Assembly (NCBI GenBank): GCA_964448045.1
Contig: CAYUVF010000014.1
Coordinates: forward strand, 13,297 to 77,296
Length of the DNA stretch: 64,000 nt
Direction of reading: 5' to 3'
From: CAYUVF01 sp964448045
GTDB lineage: Bacteria > Bacteroidota > Rhodothermia > Rhodothermales > Salinibacteraceae
Shown: positions 34,401-42,727 of the stretch, piece by piece
Numbering within the stretch: position 1 is the stretch's first letter
Layout: the number at the start of each line of letters is the position of its first letter
Notes under the pieces: generated by a model
The model's input: the letters and a program-made list of their open reading frames with translations, nothing else
Told to the model about the DNA's origin: nothing
Database searches by the model: none
Position numbers and translations under genes: made by a program

Positions 34401-37400
34401 GTGATGTTTTGGAGGGAGGGGGTGCCCTTGATGGCCAGCCGCGTGCCCTGCGGGGCGAACTGCTCGGCATCGGGCGCGCCGGGTTTCAGCGACCCGTTCT
34501 CTACGTTCCAGAACACGCTATCGATGGGCGCCGAGGTGTTCCGGTCGCGGGCCACCTTGAGCTGGTTGAGCGCGCTGAGGCGCAGGTTCATGCCGTTCTT
34601 GCCGGGGCGCCACAGCAGCTCCGGGTCGCCGGCGGTCTGGCGCGTCGGCGTAAGCGGCTGCTCGTATTCGTAATAGTCGCTCGTCTCGTTGGAGCCGAGG
34701 CGGACGAACAGGCGCATCTTCTGGCGGCCCTCTTCCTCGGCCAGGTCCGAAAGGCGTGTGCCGTCGCCCAGCGTGCCGTGCAGGTGGGCGAACATGCGCA
34801 GGTTGGAGTACTTCAGGAAGTCGAGGCCCTGGTTGTACGATTTAAAGACGCCGCGCTGGCGACCCGGGTTCAGGTTTTCGACGTTGAGTACGAGCGACTG
34901 CTCGCGGGCGTTCTGCTGGCCGCCGCGCGCCGTGCGCGTCTGGCTCACGATCGCACCCGTGGGGGACTCGTAGACGGCGTCCTCTTCGTTGTTGATGCTG
35001 GCGACGCTCAGCGTCGTCTCTTCGTCGATCGGCGTTGTCAGTGTATCGTCCTCGGCCACCTGTTGCGACGAGCGCCACTGGCTCCCGACGAGCTCCAGCG
35101 TGGCCATCCGCAGGGTGATGGGCACCTCGTGGCCCGTCGTCCAGACGCGCATCGACTCGATCAAACTGAAGTCCTGGATGTTGCCCACGCGCCGGGTAAA
35201 CTGGCGAATCGGGATCCGCACCTTGTACCAGCCGGTGCCTCCGCCATCTTGCCGCTCAATCTCGCTGACGACATAATCGTCGGTCTGCTCCGGCTGAGCC
35301 AGTGAGTCCAGAGCCGCCGTGCTCAGCGGCATCTCGTACTGGAAGTAACTGTTCTCTGTGTCGACGGTGGCGTTGAAGTTGAGGTCCTCGGAGTCGGGGT
35401 TGCGGGCATTGCCGCGCTTGACGGAGGCCTCCCGCTCCAGCTGATTTTGCGTTTCGAAGGAGTTGAGCTCGTGGCCGGCGTACCAGAACGTGAAGCGCTC
35501 CTGGAAGGACGCACCGCTCGGGAACAGTTCGGCGTTGTCGAAGAAGTTGTCGTTGGCAAAGTACTGATAGTCATCGCCTGAGGGATCGAGCCGTGCCCGG
35601 GCGACCTCGGCGCGGAGCTGGGCACTGCCGCCGGAGGGAAGGGCGTCGAGAAAGCTGCTGAAGCGCTCGGTCTCGGTGACCGCTGGCGGATAAGGGGTGT
35701 TGTTGTACGAGGCGACGCCGTCGAGGCCGAGGTCTTCGGTACGGTCGCCGTCGATATCGATGGCCGAGTTCTGCTGGCCGCTCGGCAGGCGTCCCCACGG
35801 CCCGATGCCGCGCAGGCTCTCGGTGGTCGAGAGGCCGTCCTCGGCGTTGAGCTGCTCGTTGGGCAACACGTCCTCCGAGATCGAGCCGAGATCGATGTAC
35901 AGCTTCGCATCGCGCCCGGCATCTTCCGGCGCATTCTCCGGGAACGGTTTGAAGATGAACTCGACGAACTCGACGTTCTGCAGGTTGAAATCGGTGTAGC
36001 TCTCGGGCAGCCGTTGCGTGAAGCCGCCCCACACGTCCCTGGGGTTCTGGATGAAGGACTGCAAGTCCTTGGTGTAGTTGTAGGGGCCGCGCCGCTTCGG
36101 ATTGAAGTAGAGGTCGAGCGTCGTGAGTGTGGGGTCGACCTCGCCCTGGGTGTCGCGGTTCGGGAAGACATCGTTGATGTCGACCAGCTCGATGGCTTTC
36201 TCGTTGAAGGCCGTTGCGTCGTCAGAGAGCTGCTGGACGATGTTCTGGTTGAGGCGGTACCAGCCAAAGAGCCCGCGCCAGTTCGTCCGAAGCGAATCGT
36301 CCACGGTGCCGGGGCTGTTCACCGGGTGGCGCCCGATCGAGTCGGGGGGGGCGCTGACCTGCCAGGCGTTGAGCTGCTGCTTCAGCGAGAACGTGTTCTC
36401 GAAGCCCTCAAAGTCATCGATGTAGGAGATGCCGTTCAGCTCGTCCGGGCGAAAGTCGCGGTCTTGATCCTGCAGGTTCTCCCGTGTGCGCTCGAACGCA
36501 TTCGTCTGCGTGTGGCCGGGACGCAATTGAGCGTATTCGCCGGAAACGGAGAGCGCGCTGTTGGCCTTCGTCTGGACGAGCGGCAGCGCATCGACGGCGC
36601 GGGTGAGCCAGCGCGGCTCCAGGTTCATCGATCCGTCCAGCCCCCAGATGGTGTTTTTAATGGGCTCCTCGCCAATCCGAAATTTATCGACCGGCGATTT
36701 TTCGCTGAGGCGCATTACCGTCGCGCCCAGTGAGAACTCATCCCGCAAGCTGTAATCGGCCCGCGCGCCCAGAAGTGTCTTCTTCTGCAGGTTGGCGAAG
36801 GAGTTTTGCTCGTAGTCGATGTTGATGCTGCGCCCTGACGCCAGATACGTGGGATTCGTGATTGTGACGGTCCCGCCTTGGTAATCGACCACATAGTCGG
36901 TGCCCTCTTGGAGTGGCGTCCCGCCCGCTGTGACCTCCACCGAGCCCTCCACGACACCGGCAAAGGCGCCGAGGTCGTAGAAATCCTTGGTCGAGCTCTT
37001 GTACGATCCCTCGATGTTGTAAATGTCCAGCTCCGTATCGCGCTGTGCATTCTCCCGCTTCTGGTTGTAGAGGCTGGAGAAGACGAATTGGTTTTTGAGC
37101 TGCTCGGCCTGGTTGGATGAGGTTGCCTGGTTGTCGATGACGGTGCTCAGCCGGCGGCCGAACGGCTCCAGATACGGGAAGATGAGCACACCGTCGCCGG
37201 GCTCAATGGTGAACCCGCGGAGGAAGTCGAACCGGTCATCGGGCTGCGTGGCCTGGTCTCCGTTGAGGCGGTCGAGGCCCAGCAGCTGCAGCAGCGTGGA
37301 CTGCGATGAGATCTGCGGAACAGTCGTCGATGGCGCCTGACCCGAGGGGTCGAATTGAATCTGCAGGTCGAAGTTGTCTGCCGTGAAGCCGCGCCCGCGC

Positions 37401-39382
37401 AGCCGGTAGATGTTGCGCAGTTGCATATGCCACGCTGCCGGATTGCTGCCCTCCGAGGGCTGCGTCAGATTCGCCGGGCGCAGCAGCTTGAGCACCAGCC
37501 GATCGGCATTCTGCCCGCCGCTCGTTCCGCCCGACTCGGAGGCGAAGTCGCCCACGGTGAAAGTGCGGCCGTTAGCCCGGTAGCGGAAGGATACCGCCAG
37601 CGCCTCGTTCGATTGCAGGCGCTGGTTGAGCGAGATGTAGCCCAGCAGCTCATCGAGCGTGTAATCGCGCCCCTGCTCCAGCTTCTTGAAATCGCCAACC
37701 TGGTAATCCGACCCCGAGAGCGTTTGCTGCACGTTGCCCGGGGTCGTCAAGTACGTCACGGGCTGGGTGGTCGCATCGCCATCGCGCAGGATGTTCAGGT
37801 TTTCTGTCGTGTACTGGTCGACGCCGTCGGTGCTGCCGTCGTCATTGGGCAACACGGGCGTGGTGAACTCGTCGGCCTGCGTCAGGATTTGCTGCGGATC
37901 GCCAAGGTCAACGATCGCGACCCCTTTCCGCACGTTTGTCTCGTCGGGGTTGGCGGTGGTGCGCAGCTTCCACACTTCGATGTCGGTGATGCGCCCGAAG
38001 CCATCCGAAAGCACCACGTCGGGCGGCTGCGAATGGGCGTCGTTCCACCGGTTGCGGAAGTAGTAGCTCAGGAAGAAGTGGGTGTTGTCATCGTAGTCGG
38101 TGGGTTTCAGCGTGAACTCGGTCGTCTCGGAGCCGCCCTCGATGTTCAGCGACTTCGACTGTCCTTCTTGCTGGCTCGCCACGGTCGTGAGGCGGAGGTT
38201 GCCGAGTTGGAACTCGCTCTTGAGCCCAAAGAGACTCTGGCCGCCGCGGATGAGCGACGACGGCGTTTCGAGGAAGACGTTGCCGGCTTCTACGCTCTGC
38301 AGGATTTCGTCCTCGTAGCCGGTGTACTGGAGCTTCACCTGGTTCTGGTAGTCGAACTGGTTGTTGGTGTCCCAGTCGACGTTGATCTGCATTTTATCGC
38401 CGATGGTACCGGTGATGCCGAGACGCAGATCCTGCTTGAAGTTGGGGCTGATCTGGCTCGGGTCGCCCGTGGCCGAGACCTGCTGATCGCTCCGGCGGTA
38501 GTCGAAGCCGGCGTTGATATCGGCCTGCCCGTTAACACGCAGATCCACCTGCGGCTTGCCGAAGATTGTGGAGAAGGCGCTCTGCCGCCCGCCCGGCACC
38601 ACAATGTTGACACCGAGACCGCTGCGGTTATTCTGATTGCGCCGGCGCTGCTCTGCAATCGATTGCCAGTTCGAGCGGATGTCGGCCTGCAAGCGCTCGC
38701 GCTGATACCGCGTCCGGTCCATCGGTACCGGATCCTGTAGCGAGTGCCGCCCGATGAGCGGGCGCACGCTGTACTGTCCCGTCGAGTCGATGCTAATCTC
38801 CGGCCCCGATGCCGATCCGCTCGCCTGCGGATAAAGAAACGGGGAGGGCGTGTCAAACGGATCCGGGGGGCGGGCGCGGCGATACAGCGGCGTGAGGTAT
38901 CGTTCCACGCGCGGCGCCGGTTGGGTGGTGTCTCGGGTCGCGAGCGAATCCGAGACGGCCGTCAGGGAATCTGCCGTGTCCAGTGTATCGGAGAGGGTCG
39001 AGAGGCGGTCGGTTTGCAACGAGTCGGAACGGATGGCTGCCGCGCTGGAGTCGACTCGGAGGGAGTCGGCTGCGGTTTCGACGGTGTCGGCGGTGCCTGT
39101 GCCGGGGTCTACGGTGTCCACGTCGCCCGTATCGGACCCCGTTGGGGCGGCAAGCGACGGCGAGGAGGCGTCCGTGCTATCGGTTGTATCGGGAGGGAGC
39201 GCAGCGGTAACGTTCGCCGCGTGCAATTCGGGACCGAGCGGCCTATCGTGGGGGACAGGTGCGGCCGTCGCGTTCCATAAGATGAGTGCCGCCGCGCTGC
39301 CCAGCGCCAGCGTCATCAGGGTAGGAAGGGAAGATGACGCCCTACCTGTAGGAAGACGTTTCAGGAAACGAAAGACGTACAC
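31454..39382 (-). CDS. sprA: SprA, outer membrane translocon of the type IX secretion system
   Basis: This 2642-residue protein is a full-length SprA/Sov homologue, the giant single-chain beta-barrel through which T9SS cargo crosses the outer membrane. An N-terminal hydrophobic segment (TLALGSAAALILWNATAA) precedes a low-complexity Asp/Ser/Thr region (about 60-160). Typical SprA text follows: LGVNIVVPGGRQSAFSTIFG and KPQVDLRVNGQADINAGFDY, then GGQSLFGLKSEFQLGNLRLT, and the wide middle with SYIDDFEGFENTFSLKQQ. A Asp/Glu/Arg-rich insert (RRRRPPPDDEGDSENGDDAS) lies near residue 2150. It ends in strands like FFVQVNVSGQ. No other T9SS core gene is next to it. The BspA-like protein at 55471 is a likely cargo. 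Confidence 0.95.
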   Translation of the reverse strand: MYVFRFLKRLPTGRASSSLPTLMTLALGSAAALILWNATAAPVPHDRPLGPELHAANVTAALPPDTTDSTDASSPSLAAPTGSDTGDVDTVDPGTGTADTVETAADSLRVDSSAAAIRSDSLQTDRLSTLSDTLDTADSLTAVSDSLATRDTTQPAPRVERYLTPLYRRARPPDPFDTPSPFLYPQASGSASGPEISIDSTGQYSVRPLIGRHSLQDPVPMDRTRYQRERLQADIRSNWQSIAEQRRRNQNNRSGLGVNIVVPGGRQSAFSTIFGKPQVDLRVNGQADINAGFDYRRSDQQVSATGDPSQISPNFKQDLRLGITGTIGDKMQINVDWDTNNQFDYQNQVKLQYTGYEDEILQSVEAGNVFLETPSSLIRGGQSLFGLKSEFQLGNLRLTTVASQQEGQSKSLNIEGGSETTEFTLKPTDYDDNTHFFLSYYFRNRWNDAHSQPPDVVLSDGFGRITDIEVWKLRTTANPDETNVRKGVAIVDLGDPQQILTQADEFTTPVLPNDDGSTDGVDQYTTENLNILRDGDATTQPVTYLTTPGNVQQTLSGSDYQVGDFKKLEQGRDYTLDELLGYISLNQRLQSNEALAVSFRYRANGRTFTVGDFASESGGTSGGQNADRLVLKLLRPANLTQPSEGSNPAAWHMQLRNIYRLRGRGFTADNFDLQIQFDPSGQAPSTTVPQISSQSTLLQLLGLDRLNGDQATQPDDRFDFLRGFTIEPGDGVLIFPYLEPFGRRLSTVIDNQATSSNQAEQLKNQFVFSSLYNQKRENAQRDTELDIYNIEGSYKSSTKDFYDLGAFAGVVEGSVEVTAGGTPLQEGTDYVVDYQGGTVTITNPTYLASGRSINIDYEQNSFANLQKKTLLGARADYSLRDEFSLGATVMRLSEKSPVDKFRIGEEPIKNTIWGLDGSMNLEPRWLTRAVDALPLVQTKANSALSVSGEYAQLRPGHTQTNAFERTRENLQDQDRDFRPDELNGISYIDDFEGFENTFSLKQQLNAWQVSAPPDSIGRHPVNSPGTVDDSLRTNWRGLFGWYRLNQNIVQQLSDDATAFNEKAIELVDINDVFPNRDTQGEVDPTLTTLDLYFNPKRRGPYNYTKDLQSFIQNPRDVWGGFTQRLPESYTDFNLQNVEFVEFIFKPFPENAPEDAGRDAKLYIDLGSISEDVLPNEQLNAEDGLSTTESLRGIGPWGRLPSGQQNSAIDIDGDRTEDLGLDGVASYNNTPYPPAVTETERFSSFLDALPSGGSAQLRAEVARARLDPSGDDYQYFANDNFFDNAELFPSGASFQERFTFWYAGHELNSFETQNQLEREASVKRGNARNPDSEDLNFNATVDTENSYFQYEMPLSTAALDSLAQPEQTDDYVVSEIERQDGGGTGWYKVRIPIRQFTRRVGNIQDFSLIESMRVWTTGHEVPITLRMATLELVGSQWRSSQQVAEDDTLTTPIDEETTLSVASINNEEDAVYESPTGAIVSQTRTARGGQQNAREQSLVLNVENLNPGRQRGVFKSYNQGLDFLKYSNLRMFAHLHGTLGDGTRLSDLAEEEGRQKMRLFVRLGSNETSDYYEYEQPLTPTRQTAGDPELLWRPGKNGMNLRLSALNQLKVARDRNTSAPIDSVFWNVENGSLKPGAPDAEQFAPQGTRLAIKGTPSLQNITTVVIGIRNPDDPDEGLNPANVLGNVTMWVNELRVSGYDEENGWAAVANAEVKLADLGRVQGSFQRRTDGFGALSSTLSEREQQNTLNWSMTADLNADQLLPERYGWQIPVSMQLQSNTTTPRFAPSRGDVRLSEVTDQIDARSDLTPQERDSLKAATIRAAETRSMTQSFTTRIQKQGSDSWLLRNTLDGLSLNYSFARTNARNPSQQVNDSWRWSSTLSYRLTIDQPHTVRPFWFLGDVPVIGRLGDLQFNYAPQSINFSGSANRQFNQRQRRSNALRASESTLLPDRVANPFREQQSFSHRRTFSIQYNPFNFLNLTFDTNTNQSLNSAGADTLLNVITRDGQTFTNVELTDAFFEETGLDPDASGEAWFTEERLRMRAEDQVFSDLLRGNRSPRTNNYEQRFTGTLRPSVLSGETFNWIDLQDVVYRSTFRWENGALGRGTGATVRNQVDIRSGVTFHPQQFWRKFGFYRKLEEQQNDGGSSGDRRRRPPPDDEGDSENGDDASDDEDGGLSFSDLPLPNPLNLLRRVALTFTGIRDFSVTYTGGRTAQSNNVGRLPDDSSSVAVDYSLLDAFQGNGPSIGYRFGLDRRIGADQRLLSTSRLATDALSGTNQLQARTTLTPSSAFRIGLNWNADWSSGQSITFRPTENGGFDTFRTEEGTNAASVWAFGASYLEMFKSQLETLRGDIVEGQNTIGDENGDGSVVLTNESVSQDFRATYAGGLGTVGKLGLLPIPLPGWNVNYSGLSSWPLLRSVTRSVTVRHGYTADYNASYRSVTGDSLDSFRLGNRQIEFARPDFEVGTLRVNERYQPFIGIDISWLGNLQTNLSWNRSNSYMLSTTNFEVSENKTNELSFSASFRKTGLNIPLLPVGRLNNRISFNLTVSRAVNDEKRYSMRRALVAAAGDDAFDPAEALQGDNVTPVTETTRLTVQPKISYQFSDRVSADFQLNYEQFNSENSRRPSFTNVSGGFFVQVNVSGQ

Positions 39383-39735
39383 GTATCGGAAGCGACCTCT
39401 GCTGCTACGGTATCTGGTAAACCCGGCTCAACGCCATCACGAGGTGTGAACGCGCTACAACGAGCCATCAATACGTCGGGGTTGTACCAAACAGGCCGAT
39501 ACGCAAATAGCCGAAATCGTGAAGAGAGCGACGAGCCGATGGAAGCGCAGCCGATGCGTGGGGCTACAAAGCCGTTCACATAATGCAAAAAGTAACGGAT
39601 GACGAGCTGCGCTTCAAGAGCAGAACACCTCCGCCCTATCTAAAGATGCAACCGGGCCGGCGTTTCCAGAGCCGCACATTCTTTATATACTGCACACGCC
39701 TTAAATGCAAAATAACCGATCTACGTTTTCGCCCG
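39383..39735. other. Divergent intergenic region between sprA and the SnoaL-like lipoprotein gene
   Basis: No gene is supported. The + strand frame starting at 39583 only becomes protein-like at 39736. The region is AT-richer than its surroundings (for example CTTTATATACTGC near 39680) and must contain the sprA promoter and that of the + gene. No clear operator was identified. Confidence 0.5.
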
Positions 39736-40227
39736 ATGTCCATGTCTCTTGCAAATTGGATACCAGCCTGGCGGTGGCAGCGGAGCCACCTGAGCGTCGT
39801 GGCCCTGGTCCTCCTCATCGGATGCCAGCCGACCGAGTCTCGCTTCGATCCCTCTGCCGAGTGCGCCGCTATCCGCGCGGTGCTGCAGGATCAGGTTGCG
39901 GCGTGGAATGACGGTGACCTCGAACGCTTCATGGCCGGATATGCCCGGACCGATTCGCTCCGCTTTGCCTCGGGCGGGACCGTTCGGCGCGGGTGGGCGA
40001 CGACGCTCGACCGATACCGGGCCAGCTACCCGGACCGGGCCGCGATGGGCAGGCTCTCGTTCGAGCAGCTCGATATCCGAGTGCTGTCGCCGCAGTGGGC
40101 AATGGTGTTCGGTACGTGGCGCCTGGAGCGGGAGCAGGACGCGCCCCACGGCCTCTTCACGCTGATTTTCAACCGCCGGGCGGACGGCTGGCGCATCGTT
40201 CACGATCATACGTCGTCCGCGCCATAG
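39736..40227 (+). CDS. SnoaL/DUF4440-like lipoprotein
   Basis: ATG 39736 gives a lipoprotein signal (LSVVALVLLIGC, lipobox LIGC) followed by an NTF2-fold domain of about 125 residues: ECAAIRAVLQDQVAAWNDGD and LERFMAGYARTDSLRFASGG, ending in GLFTLIFNRRADGWRIVHDH. This pattern matches DUF4440/SnoaL-like small domains that bind or hydrolyse varied ligands; the specific function is unknown. The frame opens at 39583, but the upstream part is not protein-like. Its stop is 19 bp from the convergent saccharopine dehydrogenase-like gene. Confidence 0.82.
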   Translation: MSMSLANWIPAWRWQRSHLSVVALVLLIGCQPTESRFDPSAECAAIRAVLQDQVAAWNDGDLERFMAGYARTDSLRFASGGTVRRGWATTLDRYRASYPDRAAMGRLSFEQLDIRVLSPQWAMVFGTWRLEREQDAPHGLFTLIFNRRADGWRIVHDHTSSAP

Positions 40228-40246
40228 GATTCCGGCTTCAGCCGGT

Positions 40247-41440
40247 TCAGGCCGGCTCCAGCGGCTCACGCTTCTGCACGTCCACATAGCCGTCGTACCA
40301 CTGCGCGTTAATGTCGAGCCCGCGGTCGGCCACGGATTGGAAGTACTCCTCACGCGGGACCACTTCTTCGGGAACAGCTGCGCCACCACCGGGGACCTTT
40401 TGCTGGGCGATGAGCGAAGCTACGGCCACCGTGGGGATGCTCGTACAACGCATCATGGCTGTGAGGCTGCTCGCCTCATCGTAGCGCTCCACCATCTCGT
40501 AAACGAGCGTTTTGGGCTGTCCCCCCTTTTCACCGTGGATGAGCACGCGCATGAGCACGGCATCGGCGTGGAGGCCGCCGAGGCGGTCGCGCAGCCGCCG
40601 CACCAGCACATCGCGATACGTGAGGTGCGTGCGTACGCCAATCTTGCGCTGCTCCCCGAGGCCGAGGCCAATCACGAAGCGCATCTGATGAGCATGGCCT
40701 GGCCAGCGCACCGTCTTGTGATTGAGCGTATGCACCTGGCGGTCGGCCAGCATGTCGGTCAGCGTCGATAGGCCGCCCTGCGTGCAAAAGGCCTCCATCT
40801 CGCCGAAGGGCTCCTCGAATTGGATCGATTCCTGATGGCTGAGCGCCTCGACCTCCTGGATCTCGCCGTTTTCGATGAGCAGGGCCGGATTCGTGTAATC
40901 GTCGATGATACGCTCGGCCGACCACGAGATGCGGAAGTTGAACGGCGGCTCGGGGTTGAGGGGCACGTCGCCCACGCGCAGGTACGCAGCCTCCACCGAG
41001 TCGAACTGGTCGACCCCGTGGAGGCACAGAATGTTGACGAGGCCCGGCGCCAGCCCGCAGTTGGGTACGATCCAGACGGACCTCTCGCGCGCCCGGTCGT
41101 GGAGCGCCAGCTCATTCTTAACGATCGAGTCGTTCCCGCCCAGATCACAAAAATGCACGCCCTGGTCGAGGCACAGCTCGGCCAGCGAGGGGTTCAGCTC
41201 CGATGGCACACAGCTGATCACGCAGTCGGTCCCGCTCAGAATCGGGCCCATCACACTGGCATCGCGCGCGTCGATCTGAAACGTACGCAGTGACGGATCC
41301 GAAACCTGGTCATGCAGCTGTTGCAGCGAGCGCGAGCGCGTGTCGCACGCCTGAACGCGGTCGATGTCGCTGCCGGGTTTGCACAGCTCGCGAACAACGG
41401 CTGTGCCAATCGTTCCAGCGCCGATGACGGTGATTTTCAT
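40247..41440 (-). CDS. Saccharopine dehydrogenase-like NAD(P)-binding oxidoreductase
   Basis: The 397-residue protein opens with a Rossmann motif (ITVIGAGTIGTAVVREL) and continues with VISCVPSELNPSLAELCL and GVHFCDLGGNDSIVKNEL, characteristic of the saccharopine dehydrogenase/LysW-like family. NCGLAPGLVNILC is the family's catalytic-loop segment. The substrate is unknown; members act in lysine metabolism or as carboxynorspermidine-type enzymes. It lies downstream of recR on the same strand, 63 bp apart. Confidence 0.87.
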   Translation of the reverse strand: MKITVIGAGTIGTAVVRELCKPGSDIDRVQACDTRSRSLQQLHDQVSDPSLRTFQIDARDASVMGPILSGTDCVISCVPSELNPSLAELCLDQGVHFCDLGGNDSIVKNELALHDRARERSVWIVPNCGLAPGLVNILCLHGVDQFDSVEAAYLRVGDVPLNPEPPFNFRISWSAERIIDDYTNPALLIENGEIQEVEALSHQESIQFEEPFGEMEAFCTQGGLSTLTDMLADRQVHTLNHKTVRWPGHAHQMRFVIGLGLGEQRKIGVRTHLTYRDVLVRRLRDRLGGLHADAVLMRVLIHGEKGGQPKTLVYEMVERYDEASSLTAMMRCTSIPTVAVASLIAQQKVPGGGAAVPEEVVPREEYFQSVADRGLDINAQWYDGYVDVQKREPLEPA

Positions 41441-41503
41441 GAGACGGGGGCAATGGTGACGGGAATGAAGGCGTCCCGTGGAGGATCGAGCAGGAGGCCG
41501 GGG

Positions 41504-42214
41504 CTATACGTTGCCACGTCCTTCGAGCGCGCGCGAGAGTGTGGCTTCGTCAGCGTATTCGAGGTCGCCTCCGATGGGCAGGCCGCGCGCAATCCGGGTG
41601 ACCGTGACGTCGAAGGGCTCCAGCAGCTGCGAGACGTAGTAGGCCGTGGTGTCGCCCTCCACGTTGGGATTGACGGCGAGGATGACTTCATCGACCGGGG
41701 GCGTCTCGTCGTCGCCTTCGGAGGGCTGGCCGTTGGATGCTGCGGCAGAGGCATCGGCCGGCGACTCGGACGAGGCGGCCTCCGGGGAGGCGGCCGATGC
41801 GCCCTCGAACGACGGGTCGATGCGCATCGCCAGTTCGCGGATGCGCAGGTCGTCCGGCCCGATGCCGTCGAGCGGCGAAATCACCCCGCCCAGCACGTGG
41901 TAGAGGCCGTGGTACTCGCCGGTGCGCTCGATGGCGAGGACATCATTGGATTCCTCGACAACACAGATGGTCGACCGGTCGCGCTTCGGAGAGGCGCAAA
42001 TCGGGCACGGGTCCCGATCGGCCACGACATGGCACGTCCCGCAGCGCAGCACCCGGTCTTTGACGGCCATCAGCGCATTGGCGATCTCCTCGACCTCCTC
42101 GCGCGGCATCTTCAGCACGTAGGAGGCGAGGCGCCGCGCCGTCTTCCGCCCGATGGTGGGCAGCTTGGTAAACTGCTCCACGAGCGCCTCGACTGATTCA
42201 GAAGTAAACTGCAT
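41504..42214 (-). CDS. recR: Recombination protein RecR, with an insert in the Toprim domain
   Basis: RecR acts with RecF/RecO in gap repair. From ATG 42214 the protein has 236 residues (the frame extends to 42298): an N-terminal HhH (LPTIGRKTARRLASYVL), a zinc finger (C58, C61, C70, C73) and the Toprim domain (TICVVEESNDVLAIERTGEY, then ILAVNPNVEGDTTAYY). Between residues about 134 and 172 the Toprim domain carries a low-complexity Ala/Ser/Pro/Glu insert not usual in RecR (normal length about 200). It follows ybaB, as in most bacteria. Confidence 0.95.
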   Translation of the reverse strand: MQFTSESVEALVEQFTKLPTIGRKTARRLASYVLKMPREEVEEIANALMAVKDRVLRCGTCHVVADRDPCPICASPKRDRSTICVVEESNDVLAIERTGEYHGLYHVLGGVISPLDGIGPDDLRIRELAMRIDPSFEGASAASPEAASSESPADASAAASNGQPSEGDDETPPVDEVILAVNPNVEGDTTAYYVSQLLEPFDVTVTRIARGLPIGGDLEYADEATLSRALEGRGNV

Positions 42215-42315
42215 GGGAGATTTCGCGTTTCGAATGTGGAATGCCGAATGGAGGAGCCGAGTGGGCAAGCCGTGTTCAAACCATTCAACACTCGACATTC
42301 TCTATCCGCCAGTCC

Positions 42316-42654
42316 TTACAGTCCCAGCTGGCTGAGATCCATGCCGGGCGGCAGCATACCGGACATCGACTTGCGCATCTCGTCCTGCGCCATCTCGGAC
42401 GCAGCGTCCAGCGCTTTGTTGACACCGGCGATAATCAGGTCTTCGAGCATCTCCAGGTCGTCGCTGTCCACGACCTCCGGATCGATCTCGATCGCCGTAA
42501 TCTTCTGCGCGCCGTTGGCCGTCACTTTAACCATGCCGCCGCCGGCTTCCGCCGTGGTGGTCTTCTCGGCCAGGCCTTCCTGCGCAGCCGATACTTTTTC
42601 CTGCATCTGCATCATTTTGCCGAACATGTCGGCCATGTTGCCTTGATTTGCCAT
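42316..42654 (-). CDS. ybaB: YbaB/EbfC nucleoid-associated protein
   Basis: The short DNA-binding protein (112 residues from ATG 42654) has MADMFGKMMQMQEKVSAAQE, GGGMVKVTANGAQKITAIEI and DLEMLEDLIIAGVNKALDAA, followed by the PPGMDLSQLGL end. This is the complete family pattern. It lies between dnaX and recR, the conserved dnaX-ybaB-recR order. The longer frame to 42750 overlaps dnaX and is not favoured. Confidence 0.95.
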   Translation of the reverse strand: MANQGNMADMFGKMMQMQEKVSAAQEGLAEKTTTAEAGGGMVKVTANGAQKITAIEIDPEVVDSDDLEMLEDLIIAGVNKALDAASEMAQDEMRKSMSGMLPPGMDLSQLGL

Positions 42655-42727
42655 GGGGATTGGGGTCAATATGAAAAAGCACGATTCGGGGCAGCCGCGG
42701 GTGTCGCGGGGGCGGATAGGCGGCTTA

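Noticed and set aside
32105..35305. Long + strand frames opposite sprA (32105-33784 and 33875-35305)
   Set aside because: Shadows of sprA, which reads as a complete family member on the minus strand.
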